Below, one piece after another: positions 1 to 12,155 of a stretch of DNA of 64,000 bases. Where the stretch lies: positions 503,740,942 to 503,804,941 of the forward strand of contig NC_081410.1 of NCBI RefSeq assembly GCF_030272615.1, written 5' to 3'. A program made the translations under genes and the position numbers. Position 1 is the first letter of the stretch, and the number at the start of each line of letters is the position of its first letter. The notes beneath the pieces are model-generated. The model did not search any database, was not told the DNA's origin, and saw nothing but the letters and a program-made list of their open reading frames with translations. The DNA comes from Cryptomeria japonica. Lineage: Eukaryota; Streptophyta; Pinopsida; Cupressales; Cupressaceae.

Positions 1-456
1 ATCAGGCTCACTTTGAAAAAACTGATAGATGGGGAGTACCTAATCAACCTCGACTCCATTCTGGAGTGGGTAGTGCCTCAGAAAGGCATTTGCATTAGGG
101 AGGGAGACGATAAGGAGGAGCTACTGCCATTTGTTCAAGGTTCAAAAAACTACATTAAGGAACAATGTCGTGAGTGAGCTCGCATTGGTTAGGAAGCCAT
201 GAAACTCTATGTAAAACTCATTAGGACAGATGAAGTTTTGAAGGCTCTAAAGGTGGTGGCACGAATGGAAGTCGGGAGAGAGTTGTGAGATAGATTTGAG
301 GAAGGGTGGGTGGTCCAACTGTTAGCAAGTCTAAAAGGAGACCCCGATTTTGGATCCTTGGAGTGCATCCCAAAGATGAAGAGTGAAGCTGTAAAGGGAA
401 AACCTTTGGCTGATATCACGGACGAGGAAAAGGGGAACCAAAGCAATAGCGAGTGA
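1..456 (+). pseudogene. decayed ORF, unrecognised (probably transposon-derived)
   Basis: One plus-strand frame reads coherently from the window edge to a stop at 454-456, with in-frame stops at 175-177, 190-192 and 286-288. The product is charged, lysine- and glutamate-rich, and matches no family I recognise. The 5' part is off the window. It lies just upstream of an LTR-like edge ending TGTCTACA at 816-823, so it probably belongs to an element extending off the left side. Function is unknown. Confidence 0.3.
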
Positions 457-823
457 GTGGCCATGGGGCCATTATTTTTTTACATTTTCTTCCACATACT
501 GTTTCAAAAAGTTTGTTTAAGGCATGTCTGTAATATTTGGTGCATAGATGCACAGGACTGGTTTCCTTTCCTTGTTTTAGCTTCAAATTTTCAAATTAGG
601 GCAGGACTGTGAATATTTGGGCTGATGTTTATATCTTTAGCATGGCCTTGGATGGTTGTATACTTTTTTTTGAATCAATATACTACAAAAATTACCAATC
701 AAAAAATATATATTAATTATAATTAATTAATATTGAGGATAATTAGGATTTACATAATTAATTAATAAATAAATTATGTGAGAAATTAAAAATAATTAAA
801 ATAATTATTTTTAAGTGTCTACA
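457..823. other. AT-rich stretch ending in an LTR-like edge (element X)
   Basis: No gene is seen. The stretch is AT-rich with repeated TTAATTAAT-type words and ends in TGTCTACA (816-823), the inverse of the TGTAGACA start seen in the LTR of element D. Immediately after it, sequence shared with the LTR of element A begins in mid-LTR. The simplest reading is that an element X, mostly off the window, inserted into that LTR. The matching far end cannot be seen. Confidence 0.3.
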
Positions 824-1078
824 ATATGCTCAAAAGATGAGAGCTCAATATTCACAAAATGTGTAATGTGATAATGGAATGATACAATAGAAAAGAATCC
901 AACCTCTAATAGGTCAAGAAACCCTAAAAAGGAAAATCTAGGCTTGTACATAATAATTAATAAAAGAATTAATTATTATGCACCTAAAGTTAGCTTAAGT
1001 GTAAAAGAGATAAAGGGAACTTAAATAATTAAACAAATATTATTTAATTAATCAAGTAAATACCTAAATACTCTAACA
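824..1078 (-). repeat. element A 3' LTR, truncated
   Basis: Matches 3305-3560. The sequence corresponding to 3191-3304 is missing; LTR edge TGTCTACA stands there instead. Confidence 0.7.
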
Positions 1079-1094
1079 CCCCCCCCCCCCTTAA
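1079..1094 (-). other. element A polypurine tract
   Basis: The minus strand reads AAG followed by a run of G immediately before the LTR start TGTTAGAG. This is the expected plus-strand primer position. Confidence 0.65.
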
Positions 1095-2339
1095 GCTAGA
1101 CTTAGGGAGAAGCTAAAACCTAGAATAGCTACTGAAAGCGGGAAAGATGGGTCCCAGCAACAAGGCCTGATCAGGTACCCAAGTACAATTAAATCTCTAT
1201 AAAGTGGAGAAAATAGAGAAAACCCTATGGGAACAAAACTCCTCTCCAAGAAGAGATGAAATCTCAAGAAGAAGGACTGAAAAAGCCTTCAAACAAGAAT
1301 GTTCCAAAAGATAGGAACAAGAGAAGATCAGAAGAATCACTGAAGCATGAAGAACCTGCAAACACTGTCGAAGAATAACTGTTGATCTGAAGAACCTCCA
1401 CTGAAATAGAACATGACAAGGTAGAGAAGACTGTAATCTGTATGAGTGCCCTCAAATGACACTACTCGAATCAGAAGGCAAACAAAGGCAAACAACTGAA
1501 CTTGAAGATACAGATGGCATGAGAAACCAAAGTCTGAAGAGCTGATCAATCGAACCATGGAAGCATTAGAACCAGCAGGAAAAACCTCCCCATAATGCTA
1601 AAAAGGGAGAAGGACATGTACACTAAAAAGAACGGCCAATAGGAATTGCACGACGAAGAACCAGGAACATCGAAGGTGCAGAGATAGTACATAGTGTTGT
1701 GAAAGGAACACTCACTTGACACACAACATGAGGCGAATGTCGTGGAAGGAACACTCACTGGACAAAGGTAGATGGCAAACAAAAGGCAAACATCAACCCC
1801 CTCATGGCACTTTATAAGTAGTGCATGTACAATAAGGCACAAGATGTGCAAGATCTCAAGTAAACAATGCATGGTGGCACTTTATCTCAATGCGTTTGCA
1901 TAATTAAAATGCAACAATGATAATAAGATTGGAAACAGAAAGAAAAAACAAAACTGAGACATCCTACTCAAAGAAGAGATCCCAAGACCTGAAACAACCA
2001 AGATATCCACCAAAGTGCTGAAAAACAAAAAATTGAATAAAATATTCTTGGAGCATAATTTGGAAAGAAAACCCACATGTCTGGAAAGTACACAGAACAA
2101 TCTTTCCATAAATATAAAGTTTTTGAAAAACAGAGTTTGGATGCTCATTTTATGGCTCTCGGAGTGCAAAATGAAGACCCCACTTTGAATGGAAGAAAAC
2201 ATAGTCAAATAGAAAAATTGGAAAAACATTTCAACACCATGAGGTCTGGCTCATTACCAGCTTTCTGATGCCTATTTGTTTTCAAAAAATGACTTTGTTT
2301 GCCCATGTTATGGCAAAAACACCAACCCCCCCTAAAAAA

Positions 2340-2720
2340 GGCAAGAGGGAGGTGCAACGGGGGCAGGGTCAGGTGGAGGTGGCTCATGGGAGGTGCTTCA
2401 GTGGCTAGTGAGTGGTACAGTAGTGGTCAGGCAGTGCTATTGTGGTTTCCAGTGGAGGAGCCATGGTAGCAGCCGGAAAGCGCAGGGGCGGCCGACAAAA
2501 AAAGGGCTCGGTGGTGGTGTTGTTTCCGGCAGTGGCGGCGGTAAGGGCGCCCGTGGGATAGCTGTGGCAGCCGGCAATAGGGAGGTCGGCGGGGTGCTGC
2601 GAGCGGCGCAGCGTAGAGGCAAGGGTCGGCAGGTGAGCTGGTGCGGGCCGACGGGGTGCTGCGGCAAGGAAAAGGGCCACAAGCAGGGGTCAGAGGGTGG
2701 GGCTAGACTGATAGGTCTGG
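2340..2720. other. GC-rich island inside element A
   Basis: About 380 bp are clearly richer in G and C than the flanks. On the plus strand it is G-rich with GGC/GGT-type codons, and on the minus strand C-rich with proline and alanine codons. Open frames run through it both ways (for example 2393-2755 plus and 2405-2680 minus), but with this composition they prove little. It may be a captured host-gene fragment or an element leader. No domain is recognised. Confidence 0.4.
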
Positions 2721-3177
2721 TCTATCGTACGACAATCAAACTATCAGGGTACTGAACCCTGTGAAAAATGCCAACTCCAAAAAAAAAATTGTAAACCCTT
2801 TTTTTTCTTTTCGCCTTTTGATTTTTTTGATTTTTTTGTCGATTTGTTTTTTTTAAAATCAAAAATCGGCCTGCATGCCACAAAAAGGCAAAAAATATTT
2901 TTTTTTGAAAGTTTTTTCTTGAACTGCGTGTGAGGATTGTATGGCCTAGTACTGAAGAAAAAAATGCCCCCAGATGCTCAGGAGTCAAAACTAAGCAAGT
3001 TTTATACGACTATAAGGGTTTATGGGCCTTCTGAGCACAATGGTGAGGTTCGTTTAGGCCCAAAGTGCTCGAAAAAAAAAAGTATATCCCTAAGTGCAAA
3101 AGAAAAACTTCCTAAAACCCCAGATCTACTTCCAATGCAAAAATTCTCAAAACAAGAACAAATAGCTATAGATCTAA

Positions 3178-3190
3178 AGATCTGATACCA
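3178..3190 (-). other. element A primer-binding site
   Basis: The minus strand reads TGGTATCAGATC directly after the LTR end. This is close to the TGGTATCAGAGC site used by plant LTR elements that prime with initiator-Met tRNA. Confidence 0.7.
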
Positions 3191-3560
3191 TGTGAGAGTT
3201 GAGAAACACAACACCACATGAACCTAAAGAACTTCTGCAAGCTAAATAATTTGTTACAAGGAGAAGCAAGGAAGCAAAAATAACTAAAAGAAAAAACACA
3301 TAAAAATATGCTCAAAAGATGAGAGCTCAATATTCACAAAATGTGTAATGTGATAATGGAATGATACAAAGGAAAAGAATCCAACCTCTAATAGGTCAAG
3401 AAACCCTAAAAAGGAAAACCTAGGCTTTCACATAATAATTAATAAAAGAATTAATTATTATGCACCTAAAGTTAGCTTAAGTGTAAAAGACATAAAGGGA
3501 ACTTAAATAATTAAAAAAATATTGTTTAATTAATAAAGTAAATACTCAAATACTCTAACA
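3191..3560 (-). repeat. element A 5' LTR (370 bp)
   Basis: Bounded on the minus strand by TGTTAGAG (3560) and CTCACA (3191). Positions 3305-3560 repeat 824-1078 almost base for base. It abuts a partial E1 LTR at 3561. Confidence 0.75.
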
Positions 3561-3810
3561 ACCTATTACTACAGATAGTTAACTTGTGAGTCCCATCTCA
3601 CCATGGTTTTTCCCAATTGGGTTTTCCACGTATAAACACTTGTGTCATGGTGGATGTTTTACTTGTTATGGATGCTTGAATATCATTTTAGATTGCCTGC
3701 ATAGTATTAAGTAAGCTGGTTAACTGTTTTTACCGGTCTCTATTTAAAGTGGTATTATTTTTGTTGTCACTGACTCACCTCCCCCCTCTCAGTGCTTTAT
3801 AAATCTATCA
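3561..3810 (+). repeat. E1 left LTR, 3' part
   Basis: Matches about 9976-10275 of the right LTR, from CCTATTACTAC to TATCA. It holds the box TTTTCCACGTATAAAC and the end box CTGACTCACC with a C-run and CTCTCAGTGC, also found in E2 and C. It ends two bases before the primer site. Confidence 0.75.
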
Positions 3811-3812
3811 AT

Positions 3813-3825
3813 TGGTATCAAAGCC
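3813..3825 (+). other. E1 primer-binding site
   Basis: TGGTATCAAAGCC lies directly downstream of the LTR end. It is one mismatch from the plant initiator-Met primer site. Confidence 0.75.
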
Positions 3826-3872
3826 AAACTTCCTTAAGGCTTAATCACTTGGAAGGAAAACCTAAAGCCACC

Positions 3873-5167
3873 ATGGGGAATATGAGTTATTTAGAAATGG
3901 CTAGAGTTCTTGATGGAGCCAAGGAAGAGCTTGAAACCCTAAGGGTCAGATTTAAAGCTTCACAAGTCAAAAGGCGAGAGTTGACTGAGTAACTATTGGA
4001 GATATCTGACATTAGTTCTTCAAATGAGGCTAACATTGATGCATTAGCTGAAGAAGTTGAAAAAATAAATGGCGAGAAGCTAAATCTGAGGAGAGAGCTT
4101 GAAGCCCTAATCATTCGCATGAGCCAAGAGCTTGAAGCAATAAGGACAGCTGGAGACCTAATAAAAGAGAGAGATCATGATATTTTTAAAATCAAGCAGA
4201 AAAAGCAACTTTGCATGAACATTAGCATGAGGAGAAGGAAGAGAAGGAGGCTTTGCAGCTAGATCTTGAAATGGCAACATCTCTAAGAGATACTCTAACA
4301 AAACACAATGAAGATTTTACCACAGAGATCACTGAGGCTAATGGAAAGATGGAAAAGTTCAATAAGATCTCTTCTATGCTAGATGAGCAGATCCAATCTT
4401 AGAGGATGAAAGGTGACACATTTGGACTAGGCTTTAATACATCTAAGAAAGGAGAATCTTCTGGTACAAAGAGCAACATACAAAAAGGTAAAACTACTCT
4501 TAAGGTTAACAAGCCTACCAATAAGAAAGATTTTAAACCTGTTTGCTTTATCTATCACAAATCTGGACATACTACAAATGTGTGTAGAAGCAGACCTAAT
4601 GAGAATACAAGCTATAATGCAAATGCTAGGTATGTGTCTAGAATATTTGAAGGTAATTATTTCACATGCAACGTGTATGGACATAGATCAATTGAATGCA
4701 TATATGGAGCAAACAATCTAGCACCTCACATGAATCCAAGACCTAATGGTGACTAGAAAAGAACCTATGACAACCAAGGAAACATGAACTGGCAGAAGCC
4801 CTATGTCAACTAGTTTAGTCCATATGAAATGGAAAATGTAACTAATGTGATTTGCACCATTTGTAATAATTATGGTCATGTGGCTATGAATTATAGAAGG
4901 AGAACTGGAAGAGGTAATGTAGGACCTTGGAGATCATTTGGGATGGCTTGCTATCATTGTCACAAATTGGGACACATGGAAAAAATCTGTAGAGCCGAGA
5001 AGAATAAACTAGTCAACCACTTTGAAGATCAGAAAGGTAAGCAAAATGTCAATGCTGAGGAAACCAGATAGGAGATGAACAGAATCTGGAAAAAGAAGAG
5101 TGAGGACAAGTCTGTAGAAGAATCTATCCCTTCACCTAGTGTGGAGAATCCTGCACCGGTGAATTAA
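3873..5167 (+). pseudogene. E1 gag-like gene with zinc knuckles, broken
   Basis: The likely start is ATG at 3873 (CCACCATGG context), 48 bases after the primer site. The N-terminal part is rich in Glu, Lys and Leu and looks coiled-coil. It has a stop at 3990-3992 and a frame change near 4185-4200, where the reading moves from frame 0 to frame 2. The C-terminal part has four zinc-knuckle positions of the Cys-X2-Cys-X4-His-X4-Cys type. Only the last (CYHCHKLGHMEKIC) is complete; the others have lost one or more ligands. Further stops are at 4400 and 4754. Nucleocapsid-type knuckles bind RNA in retroelement Gag. Assigning it to gag is an inference from the knuckles, the coil and the position after the primer site. 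Confidence 0.65.
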
Positions 5168-5663
5168 GCTTCTCAAACAGACCTAAGGGGAGCATAGTGG
5201 TAAATATACTTTTGGACCCCTTGAAGAATGTGTGGTAAGAGAGTTTTTCATTTTGAGTTGTTTTGTGATAATTCTCGAAATCATTGTCTATCATTTTTTC
5301 AAAAGATTGTCAACAGGTTATATACCTGTCAGTTTTGGAAATTTTTGTTAAGCGGTATATTAGGGTTTGTTACCCTATTGGTTGAGAAATTAATGCAGTG
5401 GGTAAGTTTATAAAGTGAGTTTTACTATGGTATTTTACCCTAATTGCATTTGAAGAGAGTTTCTTGAGCACTTGCAGAGCGAAAAACAGAATTGCTAGCT
5501 GATTGTAGATAGATTTGTGTTGTGGATTGAAAGATTGAGTTGAATTCAAAGATTAATGAAGGTGAAATAGATGTACATTCGAGAGATCAACTGGAAACCT
5601 TTCTAGTGCAGAGAAATGAAGGTATTATTTTGCTAATACTCTCTCAAATCGAGTTTATCCAGA

Positions 5664-8600
5664 ATGGAATCATTGTCTAAGCAAGTAGAGAGACCTATGA
5701 TTACTGTTGAACCTATGGAGTCTATGGAATCAGACAAAATAGTATCATACAATGCATTGTCTCAAGTTCCTGATGGTGTTATGATCAAAGATGATTTTTC
5801 TAGTTACATTGACTATAAAATTGAAGATTAAGGATCACTATCAATTTATTCTCAACTAAAATCCTTGTGTGATAAAAGAGAGAAAATCAAACCCGATTAC
5901 ATTAGGATTTATGAAAAGGGTTTTCATATTGCGGCATATTTCCCTGAAGATTTTGAAGAAGAACATGTTAGGATAATTCTTAGTTGTGTGCATGGAGAAA
6001 ATATGTATCTTGACAGGTCACACACAATCATGAAGGAACCAATTCATGCAGTGATTGGTTTTTGGCAAACCAGTGAAGTTCCAAAGCTCAGGAAAATTTC
6101 AAAAGAGACTATGGTTACACTAACTCAGACTACCTCTAACAGCCGTGCATTTTCAGTCAACAACATTAAAGACCCAACAATTAGACTTGCAACTATGGTC
6201 ATTGGTTATAGGATATTTTATTCCAGTAGAATGAATAGTGTGTCATCTATTGTTGTGCATGTAGCTTATAGGATGATTGTTGAGAATGAAGATTATAACT
6301 TATGCAAGGCAATAAGGAGCCAATTGATGTTGAACCTGCAATCAATTAAGAAAGACAGTAGTCCAAAGTTCAAATTTGGTCAACTATTGATTGGTCTATT
6401 CTTCTATTTTCAGAATTTCCTACCAGGAATTGGTGATATTCAATGGTCAAAGGACATATCGGTAACTGGTCAAATCAAGAACAACATTAAGGTTGTCAAG
6501 AATACATTCTCTGCTGCTATGAACATATATTTTAATGACTTCCAAAAGAAGATGAGAATGAGGTTGATGCTACCTGAAGATGTGGTGAAACACTTAGCAA
6601 AAGACATATGTTTCACAGTCACCACAATTTTTTGTCTTATGGAGGCTGTAGAACCCAGGGAAGATGGGATGGATGAAATGAGTTATGAAGTCAACTATGA
6701 CTTATTAATCAGATATGCCAACAAACTTTTGGCATCTCCCAATGATAAGAAGAAGAAAAGACTAGGGACTTATGAGGAAAGAAATGCACTTGTTGAACCT
6801 AGTACTACCAAAGAGAAGAAGAAGAAGAAGAAAGTTGAGCAAGTACCTTCAGTGACTACCGGTACAAGGGTGACAAGAAGTGTTCAAGTCAAAAAGGAAC
6901 CGACACCCAAAGTATATGCTAAGAAGAAAACTACAATGAAGAAGAGAGGTAGGCAACTCATTCTTCAAGTAGAATCTGAGGATACCAACACTGAAGAGGA
7001 ACCAAAGAAAATGAAAGCAACTGGTAAGAAAGACAAACTAGTAGAAGACATTTCAAAGTCAAGTATTCCTATTAATGTTTTATCTTACAAGCCTATGACT
7101 GATTTTGAGAAGACATTGAAAACATTAGGGATGACTAGGTTTGATAATATGAAAAAATGTTTTGATTCATTTGATGATGATCAAAAGCAACAAATTGTTC
7201 AAGAGGTAATCAACAACTTGTGTCAATACAATCAGTTACCTCAGGATATTGAAAAAGATATTTCTAATTCTTTGTATTCTATTCTTGCAAATAAGTGGAA
7301 AATGACTGTTGACTGAGATCAAGAAATTATTGATAGTGTTTTCATTCAATATTTTTTTGAATTATCTAGAGAAGAATTATTAGCATTGCTTGATAATTTC
7401 AAAGGATAGTTTCATTCTAAGGCAAGAAGATTGAAGTTATTGAATGGAAAGGTTCAATCTGTTGAAGTTGAAACTCATCAGATAGCTAGAAATATTCAAA
7501 GGATGCATGAGAAAATGAAGTCTCATAATGATGACCAAACAGAGACTGGAGCTCAACCAGAGTTAGATGAAGAAGAAATTATTACACCAGATATTGTCTA
7601 TCCTATTAAGCATGAGGATGACACTACTTTTCTACCGGTTAGCTTTGTAGATGACACTGATGAAATCTAGGATACTATTGATACAACTAGTAATATCATT
7701 GCACTAGTTATCGAACCTTTACAGCAATCGATCATTACTGTTACACAAGAAACAACTGAAGCACCAGTCATTCAACCTAGTGTGGATATTCAACCACCAC
7801 CAAAAAATGAACACCAAGTGGAAAAGCAACTGCCACCTGTTACAAGAGATTCACAAGAGAAACAAATAGAGGAAGAAATAGAGAAAGAGAAACCAGAGAA
7901 AGAGTTTGAAGTGAAAGAAATTGAAAAGAGAAAGGAGGAAGAGAAAGAGAAAACAAAGGAGACAATAGCAGATGAAAAGGAAAAAGTAAAGGTAAAGCAA
8001 CAAATTGATGATGAGAATGACATAATAGGTATCAAAGGGCCTATAGATGAAGATAATATGAGTGCATCTGAACTCATGGAGATTGCAACAGTGATGCAAT
8101 CTAGAGCCCAAAAGAAAAGGTTGAAACAGTAGAGGAAAGAAGTTGAAACAATTCAAACTGTCATTGAGATTTTGTCAAGTCTTCTACCGAAGATTGACAT
8201 TAGAAATTTGTCAACTCCTATCAATAAGCTTGGCCTGTTGGTTGTCGATTCTTCTAACCAACTGAGGTCTCTTGAAGAAGCTTCTCAAACTTTAGCTAAG
8301 AAGAATTACAGAAAGAAAAGGGGAGAGAAAATAATGAAAGATATTGATACAGGGAAGATTGCTTTATCTCTGAATAAAGATCTTTTGAAACTGGAGGAAG
8401 GATACTGGCCTATACATCTAACATATCATTTTTCTATACTAATTTGATTAAGAGGCAAGAAGAGATAGAACATGAACTGGAAAGGATATACTACCTACGT
8501 ACCTTTATAGGACTCAGCCATAGCATTTGGCAATTCAATTGATGATTTGCAAAATCGGTTAGATATCTATGATTGTGAATAGGCTAAGAGACTCTGATCC

Positions 8601-8846
8601 TTGAAGGAACTCAAGAACTAGTTGAGACCCAAAGTGGACATCTTACAACATGCATACAGGGATGCAAAAGCAGTTTTGGTGACTCTAGAAATGAGCATAG
8701 TGGATGCAACGGAAGAATTAATTGCACAAGTTATGACAACCATTGAGATCACTGAAACATTATTGGAAACATGGGAGAATGATTTTACTCAGATGAAGAT
8801 CATTTTCAATGACATTTTCTTGAAAATTGCAGTAAACACTCCTTGA
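5664..8846 (+). pseudogene. E1 ORF2, large protein of unknown function, broken
   Basis: A single frame runs from ATG 5664 to TGA 8844-8846, about 1,060 codons. It is interrupted by stops at 5829, 7314, 7407, 7668, 8130 and 8445, and by several more before 8622. The longest open part is 5865-7316. Recognisable regions, by alignment to the second copy in E2, are: an N-terminal block with KEPIHAVIG; a block with SQLMLNL followed by an aromatic-rich hydrophobic stretch; the motif LMEAVEPR; then a basic segment (EKKKKKK), a Glu/Lys-rich repeat (7850-8010), and a coiled C-terminus. I do not recognise the family. Its position after gag, without pol, suggests an element-encoded accessory protein. A link to plant transposon-associated or PMD-like domains is possible but unproven. 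Confidence 0.6.
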
Positions 8847-9070
8847 TAAAGACTTATATTTTTGTATATGTAGTTTTTGATGCAAATTTTGATATAATAT
8901 ATATATATATTACTTTTCAATTTGGCATTGTTGTCAAAGGGGGACTAGAAATATGTATGTGTTGTGAAAATTTTGTATGTATTGTTAAAGGGGAGTAGAA
9001 ATATGTTTGTACAATTTTTGTAAGCACACTTAGTTGTAAAGCTGTAAAAAATTTCTAAGTGTTTCCATCA

Positions 9071-9087
9071 ATGCCAAAGGGGGAGAT
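9071..9087 (+). other. E1 polypurine tract
   Basis: CCAAAGGGGGAGAT precedes the right LTR. The wider module CATCAATGCCAAAGGGGG is shared with E2, and a similar one occurs inverted in C and G. Confidence 0.7.
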
Positions 9088-10275
9088 TGGTGGCTTGATG
9101 ATGATTGTAATGGATGACTTCATGTGTTGTCATTAACGGCACATGTATAGACACACATATATGTTCACATTGTCAGAGTCATCTTAGTTAAGACAAACCG
9201 GTATTACTCCTAAGTCTTTGTATTGCAAAACCAGTATTATATGTGTAGTAAAGTTCAATCGGTTTTGAGGGTGTCTAACTGGTATATGTAGACAACCGGT
9301 ATATGCAAGAATGGCATGACACCGGCTTGGAGATTCAGTGGAGATCATCAAATAAGAAATCGGAGGACAATCGGTCTATAAGTTGGAAGAGGTTAACTCT
9401 TAACCGATATCGATGTTCCAACCGATTTCACTGATTGTGTGATGAGTTATCACCGGTCGTGATGAATTATCCCTAATCAACAGATTTGGCAGCAATCTGT
9501 TATGAGTTATGTTAGATTGTCCAGATACACTGCACCTAGGAAATTGTGATGTGATTCCTGAGCCGACATGAAATCTAATGTCTATATAATGACATTGTGA
9601 TGAACTATTTTATGATGCAAGATAGAAGTGTTAAGTTGTTGTGATTTACTGAAGGTGTTACAAAGTATGTCGGTGATGCAGTTTTGAGTGAGCAGAAGAA
9701 GATCTATTCAAACAAGTTGTGCTACTTCTAGACCACACCACCTGTTGTTTTCTAATCACTACAACAGTCAAATCCCCTAACTAGGTAAGCTCTAACAAGC
9801 TTCATTGTACAAATCCTCTAACAAGGTGATCCATTAGTTTGGGTTTGAAATCCTCTACCGAGGTTACTCTTAACAAGGTACTACCTTTAACAGGGTATAG
9901 CTCCTAACAGGGCTTTGGGATCTTTAATAGGATTCGATCCTAGTAAAGCACTTTGTAGACCCTAACCGGTCAGTTACCTATTACTACAAATAGTTAACTT
10001 GTGAGTCCCATCTCACCGTGTTTTTTCCTTGTTGGGTTTTCCATGTATAAACACTTGTGTTATGGTGGATGTTTTACTTTTTGTGAATACTTGAATTGGT
10101 GGATGTTTTACTTTTTGTGAATACTTGAATATCATTTCGGATTGCATGCATAGTATTAATTAATCTTGCTAACTTTCTTTATTGGTTTATGTTTAAAATG
10201 GTATTGCTTTTGTTTTCACTGAATCACCCCTGCCCCCCCATCCCCTCGCCTTCTCAATGCTTTATAAGTCTATCA
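9088..10275 (+). repeat. E1 right LTR (1,188 bp)
   Basis: Starts TGGTGGCTTG after the polypurine tract and ends TCTATCA at 10275, matching the end of the left LTR. About 9770-9970 is a degenerate short repeat built on CTCTAACAAGGT-like words. A direct duplication of ~40 bp (unit containing GGATGTTTTACTTTTTGTGA) lies at about 10067-10130 and is absent from the left LTR. Confidence 0.7.
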
Positions 10276-11822
10276 GATTCAATCTTGCCCACAATCCTTC
10301 TTCTCCAAGTAAACCAATTCCTTCCCCTAAATTTCCAGCAATAACTCCCCATCAACAATCCCCTCCAAAATCAAAATAAAAGAACAAAAAGACTCATAAA
10401 TCCCCTTTCGAAAACCAAAAGTCACAATAAAGGAGATAATAAAACAGAAACCCTTTAATTTTCAACAGTAATTAATTTCCCTCTCAACACAAGAAATTAA
10501 ATAAACATAAGGAATAAATCATAAAGGGGTAAATGCAACATAGGAAATAAATAAAACATAGGAGATAAATAAACTTGTGATAACATGCCATAATGCAAGA
10601 CCACTAATTAAAGTAGAAAACACATTAAATGTCTTAAACATAATCCATAGGAAAAATAATTACATGAAAAGGATAATAATCACATAACATTAAAATTACT
10701 AACATTAATATAACTATAGAACTTAAATATTCACCACCACATAAATCACTTAAACAAGGACACATGAAATAAATGAGGCAAGACATCACCCATCTCATAC
10801 TCATAACCATTGATGAAGGAAAATTGAATATGCCCATGTGGCAATTCAAAATGGTAAACACGTGACCAAAGATAATTGTCCTAGTATGGGACAATGGTTT
10901 GGGGTAAGTCAACTTGGGGCCTATATGATATCTCCCTTACTACCATCGTGGGTTGTTAGACACACTCAGACCTATGAAGTCATGTGGATTTGATGTCTGG
11001 TACCAAAATCAAACAAAACATATGCACACATACACAACCATGTATACATCTAACAAATAGGATTAGTAACAATAAACATTCCTCAAATATAATCATCTAA
11101 ACATATGTTACTAAATAATAGACTATCATAGACAAAAAATCATCTAACATATATCCATCATGGATTATAGCATAAAACCCCGATATCATCATAAGTCCTC
11201 ATGAGAATAAAACATCATAACCATAATAATTCATCTCACATCTAATCATCAAGTTACCATAAACATTATACCCTAATATTTCATTGTTATACACTCAACA
11301 TATAAAAATCACTAAGAAAACACAAATATTTACCATAACCCTAATATCACCAATCAGTCCTAAAAATATAAATCCATTATACATACACAACCTTTCTATA
11401 AATCAACTGAGTATGCCTACCCTAATAGACAATATGCAACTAAAGCCAGCATGAGTCCAAAAGATCATAGTCAAGAACGAACACAGAAGAGGTTGCCCTA
11501 GAACATAGTTCATTTCCCAAAAGTGATCACAAAGAAAACATGATTAGAAAATGCACTTATCAGCTACTCATTATAACAATATTAAAATAGTATCATAAAG
11601 GGCCACCTCCTAATTAGTGCAGTCAGGATATTAATAGATTAAACTCAAACACCCTCATATACATATAAGAAACCACATATTAAACTCATTGGAAGGGGAT
11701 TTTAACATCACATACATTCTCCAATGATGTGATATCACCCCTTTGCATCTAATCTACATTGATTCCCATTTTATTACTTACTTTATCTACATTAAGAGTA
11801 GGTTTAGTATCATAATACCTAT
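10276..11822. other. spacer between E1 and D, no gene seen
   Basis: AT-rich, A- and CAT-rich sequence without a credible reading frame, LTR edge or RNA gene. The only longer frame (10634-10912, minus) is Cys/Met-rich and has no recognisable motif. Confidence 0.5.
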
Positions 11823-12155
11823 TGTAGACATCTAAATTTGACCATCTAGTTAAATAAATATTTAAAATTTATTTAATTCATGAAAACCACATTCCTCTAT
11901 TAATTAAAGTATATTTAAATAAAATTCCCCACTTTCATCTATTTGATTAAATAAAGTATTTAATTGATTTAATTAAATTCATATAGCCAATTTCTAGCTT
12001 TTAATTGAATAAATCACTTTTTTTAATTAAATCCCCTTTCCCTTTTAAATTAAATTCACATTTAATTAAAAATCCCCTTCCAATTTAAATAAATCAAAAT
12101 TTTATTTAAATTAGGCAAGTTGTCATCCACTTTATGGAATAAATCACTTTATTTA
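11823..12155 (+). repeat. D left LTR, first part
   Basis: Matches 26899-27230 of the right LTR and breaks off at CTTTATTT, where solo LTR F begins. Confidence 0.8.

Larger units (their letters stand above)
824..3560 (-). mobile_element. LTR retrotransposon A, non-autonomous, minus strand
   Basis: Two direct copies of one sequence, 824-1078 and about 3305-3560, flank a roughly 2.1-kb interior. Read on the minus strand, the 5' LTR starts TGTTAGAG at 3560 and ends CA at 3191. It is followed at once by TGGTATCAGA, complementary to the 3' end of initiator-Met tRNA. Just before the 3' LTR a run of G forms a polypurine tract. The interior holds no gag or pol that I can recognise, only short hydrophobic frames and a GC-rich island. 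This fits a small non-autonomous or internally deleted element. The 3' LTR lacks its last ~115 bp where it meets the edge at 823. Confidence 0.75.
3561..10275 (+). mobile_element. LTR element E1: gag plus long unknown ORF, no pol
   Basis: In order: partial left LTR (3561-3810), primer site TGGTATCAAAGCC, gag-like pseudogene, second long pseudogene (ORF2), polypurine tract, and full right LTR (9088-10275). The left LTR matches only the last ~250 bp of the right LTR. The missing part should lie beyond element A, which appears to have inserted into it. No protease, integrase, reverse transcriptase or RNase H motif was seen in any frame. The gene order matches E2, about 4 kb downstream. Both genes carry multiple stops, so this copy cannot make full-length products. 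Confidence 0.75.

Noticed and set aside
1264-2229. Cys/Phe-rich minus-strand frames in element A as gag or pol
   Set aside because: They overlap one another in different frames, lack zinc knuckles and catalytic motifs, and match nothing recognisable.
2393-2755. Gly-rich 120-codon frame
   Set aside because: Its composition follows the GC-rich block; overlapping frames on the other strand are equally long.
7790-8156. Ser/Phe-rich minus-strand frames
   Set aside because: They are the antisense of the Glu/Lys-rich repeat in E1 ORF2.
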